A DNA stretch of 64,000 nucleotides. It comes from an uncultured Acidobacteriota bacterium (GTDB lineage: Bacteria; Acidobacteriota; Blastocatellia; Pyrinomonadales; Pyrinomonadaceae). The translations under genes were made by a program, and so were the position numbers. The notes beneath the pieces were generated by a model. It saw only the letters and a program-made list of their open reading frames with translations. It was not told the DNA's origin and searched no databases. Numbering within the stretch: position 1 is the first letter of the stretch; each line of letters starts with the position of its first letter. The stretch covers positions 62,001-126,000 of the forward strand of contig CALMAH010000001.1 of NCBI GenBank assembly GCA_937859595.1, written 5' to 3'. Shown piece by piece: positions 61,582 through 64,000 of this stretch.

Positions 61582-62508
61582 TCATTTTGCTCCGACACAC
61601 CGAATGGCAAACGTTCCCCGCTGTTTATCGACGGCCACCTTTTTCTGATGACTATTCAGAACGCCACCGGGCTTAAGAGTTTGCGGAGGTCCTACGATCT
61701 TGTTCCCATTTCGCAGGGTGATTATTAATTTCCAGCGATAGGTTCTCTCCGGTTCAAGTTCCACAGTAGAACTGTATTGAGTCTGGGAATCCGATTCAAA
61801 ATGATCGATCAGATTCTCGTCGAGGTCTGATATGTAAATGTCGTATGAAGTCGCACCTTTGACCGGATTCCATTTCAGAAATATCTCTTTTCCATTGGTG
61901 TTCGACTCGAGGCTGACCGTAGTTCCACCGGAACAAGGATTTTCATCTCCGCGAGTTTCCGCGGTTCGCAATGCGGGCGCCCTGCCTACCGGTTTTCGGC
62001 CCGGACTTAGACCAGTTCTTTTCGGTGTTTGTCGAGGTTCAGAGCTGTCGTCTTTCGTCCCCGGTCCATTCGAGACCGGTTGTTGCGATGCGGCGGACGG
62101 CGGTTCCATGACGGATCGTGATTCGGGTGGAACAGATTCTAACTGAACTGGAGTGGACTCGTTTTTCGCTAGCATCGGCTCGGAATCCATCGACCCGCTC
62201 TGGACTCTGACCAAGTAAAGGCCCGCCAATAGCAGGATGGCGAATCCGGCAAAGACTGCTGCTCGTGCAACTGATAAACGTGGGAGCGACACGTTAGGAA
62301 AAAGCCTCGATGTGAACGTTATCTTGGCGTCATTTTCGACTTCGCTATCGAGAACGCAGTTACGGAACTCCTGCGTCGTGACCGAAGGCAGCTTTGCCCG
62401 ACACTCCTTGCAGATCAGAAGATGACGACCTGTCTCGATCGATCTCGAAGAAAGAGATTCCTCCCGAAACATCGCGACCTCAGCAGCTGATAAGTGATTT
62501 TGATTCAT
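61582..62508 (-). CDS. membrane anti-sigma-like protein with Fn3-like C-terminus (308 aa)
   Basis: A CKEC pair near residue 33 (HLLICKECRAK) follows a helical N-terminus, with one membrane helix (VARAAVFAGFAILLLAGLYLV, residues 81-101), a disordered Ser/Pro/Arg stretch (about 105-190), and a C-terminal Fn3-like sandwich (EIFLKWNPVKGATSYDIYIS, RTYRWKLIITLRNG). This is the anti-sigma arrangement with an outside binding domain, although the zinc-type residues are fewer than usual. It shares ATGA with the sigma-like gene upstream. The secreted S9 gene follows downstream. Confidence 0.7.
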   Translation of the reverse strand: MNQNHLSAAEVAMFREESLSSRSIETGRHLLICKECRAKLPSVTTQEFRNCVLDSEVENDAKITFTSRLFPNVSLPRLSVARAAVFAGFAILLLAGLYLVRVQSGSMDSEPMLAKNESTPVQLESVPPESRSVMEPPSAASQQPVSNGPGTKDDSSEPRQTPKRTGLSPGRKPVGRAPALRTAETRGDENPCSGGTTVSLESNTNGKEIFLKWNPVKGATSYDIYISDLDENLIDHFESDSQTQYSSTVELEPERTYRWKLIITLRNGNKIVGPPQTLKPGGVLNSHQKKVAVDKQRGTFAIRCVGAK

Positions 62509-63308
62509 TTATTCATCAACTCCTTTAGTCTCGTGCGGGCATCGAATCTCGCCTTTTTGATCGCCCTGCATGACGCTTCTTGGTCGAGGACATTCTTATT
62601 CGGTCTCGCGATCGCTGCGATCTCGTTATCCGAGAGAGGCATTCTTCCCGCTATCTCCGGCCATTCTTCTTCTGTGATTTCTAGTGAAGCGACAACTGCT
62701 GACTCACCGATTCCGAACTGCAAGAAATAGATCAGGAGTTCTAGTGAACTAAGTAGCAGTGCCCGTCGCTGATACAGACTTAGTCTGCAAATCTCTTGCC
62801 AAACTTCGCGAACAAGCGAAAACATTTCTGAGTCCGCGTCGCCTGCCGGCGCACGGTCCTGTATCAGGCCGGCCTCATCGAGCGGCACTTCTGCGGCTCG
62901 CTTCGAGTTTGCGCTATAACGGTTAACCTCGTTGTGGGCGGTTCTTGCGGTGAAAGAACTCCACTCCGCCGCGGTCATCTCATCGCTTTTCTGTTGGAAT
63001 TTTTCGCTCCACTTCCAGAGGCGCAATGCGGCTTCCTGGGCTACGTCGGGGGCATCGGCTTCGGGAAGGGCGTATCGGCGGCCATATATGACACGCCATA
63101 TCAGAGCGAGGGCCGATACGAACGAAACTTCGTCCCGTCGAGGATTGCTCGGCCTCGACTCGTCGCTGATCGGTAAAGATCCGTGATCTTTTTTGATCGA
63201 TCTCTCCATCTGCTCAAGAGTCTGAAATGCCCTCTCATGAACAAAGCGAGGGATCTCATTTATCCAAACGGCTTGTACTACGGTTGCAGGAATGCCTTTG
63301 AGTGACAC
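62505..63308 (-). CDS. sigma-70-family (ECF-like) sigma factor (267 aa)
   Basis: A GTG start with AAGGA 8 bases upstream. Region 2-like helix: DAPDVAQEAALRLWKWSEKFQ, then WSSFTARTAHNEVNRYS; the C-terminal region 4 is less typical (ITEEEWPEIAGRMPLSDNEIAAIARP, CRAIKKARFDARTRLKEL). Extra residues lie between the two regions (LVREVWQEICRLSLYQRRALLLS). It couples by ATGA to the anti-sigma-like gene. It probably controls the S9/CHAT genes. It is more divergent than the 4.4-5.0 kb sigma factor. Confidence 0.76.
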   Translation of the reverse strand: MSLKGIPATVVQAVWINEIPRFVHERAFQTLEQMERSIKKDHGSLPISDESRPSNPRRDEVSFVSALALIWRVIYGRRYALPEADAPDVAQEAALRLWKWSEKFQQKSDEMTAAEWSSFTARTAHNEVNRYSANSKRAAEVPLDEAGLIQDRAPAGDADSEMFSLVREVWQEICRLSLYQRRALLLSSLELLIYFLQFGIGESAVVASLEITEEEWPEIAGRMPLSDNEIAAIARPNKNVLDQEASCRAIKKARFDARTRLKELMNK

Positions 63309-63491
63309 TCAGTCATTCCTTAATTTTAGCGAAGAATCTTGGTTCAAAATGTAACCACTCCGCTTCCCAGGGGTTTTAGTGTTGAAGGCACAACTTCGGA
63401 CGGTTTGTCGAGCTTTTCCGTGCGGGAAAAGAATGCATTCAACTTCTAGAAACTTTGTTTAAATTTTGCAATCGAAGCAGCAGAACGTCAA

Positions 63492-64000
63492 ATGAAAAAA
63501 AATATTTCCAACATTGCCGGAAACCTCGAAGAGCTCGCCAGCCTGGACTTTCTCGACCTAAGCCCCCTTGGTGAAACTGGTACAGGCAAGACGCATACCG
63601 GGAAGCTGATCCATGACCTCAGCCCGCGATCGGGACGTCCAATGGTATCGGTGCATTGCGCCGAACTGTCGCCTTCTCTCATTGAGTCGGAACTACTCGG
63701 GCACGAGAAGGGGTCACGAGGGGGGGCAGCGTGTTCAAAAGAAGGCAAGTTAAAGGCGGAGCAGGCGGTACTCTGTTTCTCGATGAGGTCGGTGAGCTCG
63801 AGACGACGCTCCGGGCAAAACTGCTAAAGGTCGTTGAAGAAAAATGCGTTACGAGGGTTGGGGGGAATCGGCCGCGACCGGTGGACGTTCGTGTCGTCTA
63901 CGCGACCCACAGGGACCTCAGTGTCTTTCGCGAGGACATACCGTATCGCGTGACCTCTCACTTGATCGAGGGCGGCGTGTTTTCGTGGTGCATTTCTGCG
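63492..64000 (+). pseudogene. broken sigma-54-activator-type AAA+ domain (runs off window)
   Basis: Walker A-like LGETGTGKTHTGKLI and [10 protein letters not shown] come from a sigma-54 activator, but GHEKGS is followed by RGGAAC instead of the sigma-54 contact loop GAFTGA. A one-base shift near 63750 moves the rest into another frame ([46 protein letters not shown]). A residue deletion also shortens the N-terminal lobe. So it is likely a pseudogene or heavily altered regulator; the 3' end lies beyond the window. Confidence 0.65.

Noticed and set aside
1-64000. CRISPR array, rRNA or tmRNA
   Set aside because: No regularly spaced repeats or rRNA/tmRNA-like stretches were found by eye; only two tRNA genes are supported.

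Overview
The window looks like a chromosomal segment of a Gram-negative-type bacterium of moderate GC. Acidobacteriota, probably class Blastocatellia, is the best guess. That rests on the mix of families: a fused AroD-AroE enzyme, a MoxR/DUF58 pair next to an ECF sigma/anti-sigma pair, a CHAT-TPR protein, many small zinc-ribbon proteins, and few strong Shine-Dalgarno sites. This is inference; no rRNA marker is present.

Core-like region, 1-26.4 kb: an SbcC-type DNA-repair ATPase cut by the left edge; a leftward group of MoxR, DUF58, ECF sigma, zinc-finger anti-sigma and DUF4097; a type IV pilin-like protein followed by tRNA-Val(CAC) and a terminator; a TspO-like membrane protein; AroDE; a MoeB/ThiF-type adenylyltransferase; type II NADH dehydrogenase; a large secreted propeller protein; RlmB methyltransferase; NYN-domain, DUF2203 and RDD proteins; a GHMP sugar kinase; a DedA protein; and tRNA-Leu(UAA).

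Accessory region, about 26.5-56.3 kb: an integrase-headed defence island with three neighbouring systems. (1) A rightward XRE + ImmA/IrrE metalloprotease pair, then a compact ubiquitin-like conjugation operon (Ubl, CEHH/E2-position protein, JAB isopeptidase, E1/ThiF) with overlapping genes. (2) A leftward prokaryotic Argonaute operon: XRE regulator with a palindromic operator over a good promoter, a Cas4/AddB-like Fe-S nuclease, a long pAgo with an apparently complete DEDD site, a small helical protein, an HEXXH metallopeptidase and possibly an HNH nuclease. (3) A leftward cassette with an unknown 341-aa protein, a 1519-aa SNF2 helicase with a DUF3883-like end, a 425-aa protein, a DUF1156 methylase, a DUF499 ATPase, a 63-aa protein and a coiled-coil PD-(D/E)XK-like protein split by a frameshift. 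Beyond it lie a DUF2779 nuclease gene (also frameshifted) and a DUF4365 gene. The strongest candidate for something undescribed is system 2, because pAgo shares one tight transcription unit with both a nuclease and a protease.

Right flank, 56.3-64 kb: a decayed CHAT gene fragment, an intact CHAT-TPR protein, a tiny Cys-rich secreted protein, an S9 prolyl-oligopeptidase-like enzyme, an anti-sigma-like membrane protein with an Fn3-like end, and a sigma-70-like factor. This resembles a leftward signalling/protease operon. At the edge is a broken sigma-54-activator ATPase domain.

Limits: no search or structure prediction was run. Family calls come from motifs and recall. Four reading-frame disruptions (about 41.11, 42.38, 56.48 and 63.75 kb) could be real decay or assembly indels.
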